A stretch of DNA of 64,000 nt from Niastella sp. (GTDB lineage Bacteria; Bacteroidota; Bacteroidia; Chitinophagales; Chitinophagaceae). The position numbers were made by a program, and so were the translations under genes. The notes below the pieces were generated by a model that ran no database searches, had not been told where the DNA came from, and saw only the letters and a program-made list of their open reading frames with translations. Within the stretch, counting starts at the first letter, position 1, and every line of letters starts with the position of its first letter. Positions 62,122 through 64,000 of the stretch are shown here, piece by piece. The stretch is from NCBI GenBank assembly GCA_017744515.1, contig JAGIBF010000009.1, positions 44,984 to 108,983 on the forward strand, in the 5' to 3' direction.

Positions 62122-63645
62122 ATGTCTTCTGCCCCGCGTTATCTTGAGATAATGGATACAACGCTCCGTGACGGTGAACAAACCAGCGGTGTGTCCTTCT
62201 CTGCTTCTGAAAAGCTGACGATTGCCCAGCTATTATTGACTGATGTAAAAGTGGACAGGATCGAGATCGCTTCTGCCCGCGTTTCCGATGGTGAATTTGC
62301 CGCGGTCAAGGCCATTACCAAATGGGCCAAAGCCAACGGTTTCCTTAATAAAGTGGAAGTGCTCACTTTTGTGGATGGCGATGTATCCGTTCAGTGGATG
62401 CAGAAAGCCGGCGCCAAAGTGATGAACCTGCTTACGAAGGGTTCGCTCAATCACCTCACGCACCAGTTGAAGAAAAAGCCCGAACAGCATTTTGCGGAGA
62501 TCGCTGCGGTGATTGCGCTGGCAAAGAAGAAGGGGTTGGAGTGTAATGTGTACCTCGAAGATTGGAGTAATGGCATGCGGCATTCCCGGGATTATGTGTT
62601 CCAGTATCTTGACTTCATCACTACGCAACCCGTAAAACGGGTCATGTTGCCCGATACGTTGGGAGTACTCATTCCTTCTGAAGTGTATGAGTTCATTTCA
62701 TCCATCGTACAACGCTATCCCGATACGCATTTCGATTTCCATGCGCACAATGATTATGATCTTGGTACCGCCAATGTGCTGGAAGGGGTAAAAGCCGGTG
62801 CTCATGGTATTCACCTTACCATCAATGGCATGGGTGAAAGGGCGGGTAATGCGCCGCTGGCCAGTGCTATTGCGGTGCTGAATGATTTTATGCCGGAGGT
62901 TAAAACGGCAGTAACGGAGAAGTCTTTATATACGGTGAGTAAACTGGTGGAATCGTTTTCCGGTTTCCGTATTCCGGTGAACAAGCCGGTAGTAGGGGAG
63001 AACGTGTTTACGCAAACGGCAGGCATTCATGCCGATGGCGACAAGAAGAACAAATTATACTTCAGCGACCTGATGCCTGAGCGCTTTGGTCGTCAACGTA
63101 AATATGCACTGGGTAAAACCAGCGGTAAGGCCAACATCGAGAACAACCTGCATCAACTGGGTATTCAACTGGCTGATCCTGACCTGAAAAAGGTAACGCA
63201 GCGCATCATCGAGCTGGGCGACCGCAAGGAAGTGGTAACGCAGGCCGACCTGCCTTATATCATTGCCGACGTGTTGAACAGCAATGCTATCGAGGAAAAG
63301 GTGATCATAGAAAACTATGTACTGACGCACTCTAAGAATCTCAACCCTTCTGTGACTTTACGTATCTCTGTAGAAGGGGAGTTGTATGAAGAGCATGCAC
63401 AGGGTGATGGTCAATACGATGCTTTTATGAATGCACTGAAAAAAGTGTATAAGAAAAGAAAGCAGGAACTGCCTTCACTGGCTGATTACGCGGTACGCAT
63501 CCCTCCGGGTGGTAAGAGCGACGCCTTGTGTGAAACCATCATTACCTGGAGCCACAACAATAAGGAGTTCATCACACGCGGGCTTGATAGTGATCAAACC
63601 GTATCTGCTATCAAGGCTACTCAAAAGATGTTGAATCTGATTTAA
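62122..63645 (+). CDS. 2-isopropylmalate synthase / citramalate synthase family enzyme
   Basis: 507 aa. HMGL-like barrel (about 5-270) with the active-site phrase MDTTLRDGEQTSGVSFSASE (catalytic Arg and metal-binding Asp12), metal ligands in HFDFHAHNDYDLGTANVLEG and the signature TINGMGERAGNAPLASAIAV. Then comes HADGDKKNKLYFSDLMPERF and a C-terminal regulatory (LeuA_dimer) domain at about 380-500. The enzyme condenses acetyl-CoA with a 2-oxoacid: 2-oxoisovalerate for leucine or pyruvate for citramalate and isoleucine. Its wording (RIEIASARVSDGEF, VYLEDWSNGMRHSRDYV) differs from E. coli LeuA and resembles the LeuA2/CimA-like branch, so I leave the symbol open. Confidence 0.88.
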   Translation: MSSAPRYLEIMDTTLRDGEQTSGVSFSASEKLTIAQLLLTDVKVDRIEIASARVSDGEFAAVKAITKWAKANGFLNKVEVLTFVDGDVSVQWMQKAGAKVMNLLTKGSLNHLTHQLKKKPEQHFAEIAAVIALAKKKGLECNVYLEDWSNGMRHSRDYVFQYLDFITTQPVKRVMLPDTLGVLIPSEVYEFISSIVQRYPDTHFDFHAHNDYDLGTANVLEGVKAGAHGIHLTINGMGERAGNAPLASAIAVLNDFMPEVKTAVTEKSLYTVSKLVESFSGFRIPVNKPVVGENVFTQTAGIHADGDKKNKLYFSDLMPERFGRQRKYALGKTSGKANIENNLHQLGIQLADPDLKKVTQRIIELGDRKEVVTQADLPYIIADVLNSNAIEEKVIIENYVLTHSKNLNPSVTLRISVEGELYEEHAQGDGQYDAFMNALKKVYKKRKQELPSLADYAVRIPPGGKSDALCETIITWSHNNKEFITRGLDSDQTVSAIKATQKMLNLI

Positions 63646-63670
63646 TAGTTCACCTCATAAATATCTCTAC

Positions 63671-64000
63671 ATGGCAAAGAAGCACGTCCTGATCGTTCCG
63701 GGCGATGGAATAGGACAGGAAGTTACGGCAGTTGGTAAACAAGTATTGGATAAGATCGCTGCTAAGTTTGGACACACGTTTACGTATGATGAGGCTTTGA
63801 TCGGTCATGTGGCTATTGAAGCTACCGGCAATCCTTTACCTGATGAGTCATTGGAAAAGATGCGTAAGTCGGATGCGGTTCTCTTTGGCGCTGTTGGCCA
63901 CCCTAAATATGATAATGATCCTTCTGCTAAAGTGAGGCCTGAGCAGGGATTGCTGAAGATGCGCAAGGAACTGGGCCTGTATGCCAACCTGCGTCCTATC
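63671..64000 (+). CDS. leuB: 3-isopropylmalate dehydrogenase (partial, N-terminal 110 residues)
   Basis: The frame opens with ATG 63671 and runs to the window end. It shows the isopropylmalate dehydrogenase N-terminus: VLIVPGDGIGQEVTAVGKQV, GHVAIEATGNPLPDESLEKM, AVLFGAVGHPKYD and GLLKMRKELGLYANLRPI, including the substrate-binding Arg residues of LRxxLGLxANLRP. It oxidises and decarboxylates 3-isopropylmalate with NAD+. The start is 25 bp after the synthase gene, making it the fourth operon member. Confidence 0.95.
   Translation, partial: MAKKHVLIVPGDGIGQEVTAVGKQVLDKIAAKFGHTFTYDEALIGHVAIEATGNPLPDESLEKMRKSDAVLFGAVGHPKYDNDPSAKVRPEQGLLKMRKELGLYANLRPI

Noticed and set aside
1..64000. tRNA, rRNA, prophage, plasmid origin or conjugative element
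   Set aside because: I looked for these and saw no cloverleaf-like segments, integrase, capsid, replication or transfer genes.

Overview
This window looks like chromosomal DNA of a Bacteroidota bacterium, most likely order Chitinophagales (a Chitinophaga/Niastella-like genome). The evidence is two SusC/SusD pairs, type IX secretion C-terminal sorting domains, GldM-like proteins, LytTR two-component regulation, promoters of the Bacteroidota form TTG-N20-TAnnTTTG, and a microviridin-type graspetide cluster of the kind known from this order. The placement is an inference from gene content. No rRNA, tRNA, CRISPR array, transposase or prophage was seen.

Layout: 1-2.3 kb holds an exopolysaccharide export operon (Wzz/BY-kinase-type protein cut by the window edge, Wza-like lipoprotein). 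2.6-9.1 kb is a SusC/SusD uptake operon ending in fasciclin and DUF5007-like lipoproteins, with a perfect 16-bp LacI-type palindrome and helically phased repeats upstream. 9.5-18.8 kb carries a PD40 lipoprotein, a DMT transporter, two decayed genes, a LytS/LytTR pair with an S15-family hydrolase, a DUF1080 lipoprotein, and three copies of an unannotated intergenic element that looks like a promoter-to-terminator small RNA family. 18.8-35.6 kb is a mixed region: antiporters, a T9SS-secreted amidase-like protein, an FtsX/MacB permease, an AraC regulator, a SemiSWEET-like protein, CRTAC1 and DUF3179 proteins, YdcF and a secreted propeller-like protein. 35.7-42.4 kb is a second SusC/SusD pair followed by a TlpA-like thioredoxin.

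43-47.4 kb contains a small secreted protein with a ubiquitin-like fold, a bile-acid-symporter-family transporter and two tandem lipoproteins that resemble the N-terminal half of the type IX secretion motor protein GldM. 47.5-52.6 kb has a SnoaL-like protein, a third cation antiporter, a sulfatase, an LpxR-type lipid A deacylase and an aldo/keto reductase. 53.0-55.5 kb is a compact graspetide cluster: two precursor peptides with PFFAQFLE leaders and TxKYPSDG cores, an intergenic terminator/attenuator, and MdnB- and MdnC-type ATP-grasp ligases. 55.6-59.8 kb has an SRPBCC protein, a DUF763 protein ending in a sliding-clamp motif, a double NIPSNAP protein and a Clp_N-TPR fusion. 60.0-64.0 kb is a leucine operon leuC-leuD-(leuA/cimA-like)-leuB, with leuB cut by the right edge.

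The points most worth follow-up are the three-copy structured RNA candidate (conserved promoter, long helix with compensatory changes, own terminator), the graspetide cluster with its attenuator, the tandem GldM-like lipoproteins, the secreted ubiquitin-like protein, and the clamp-binding tail on DUF763.
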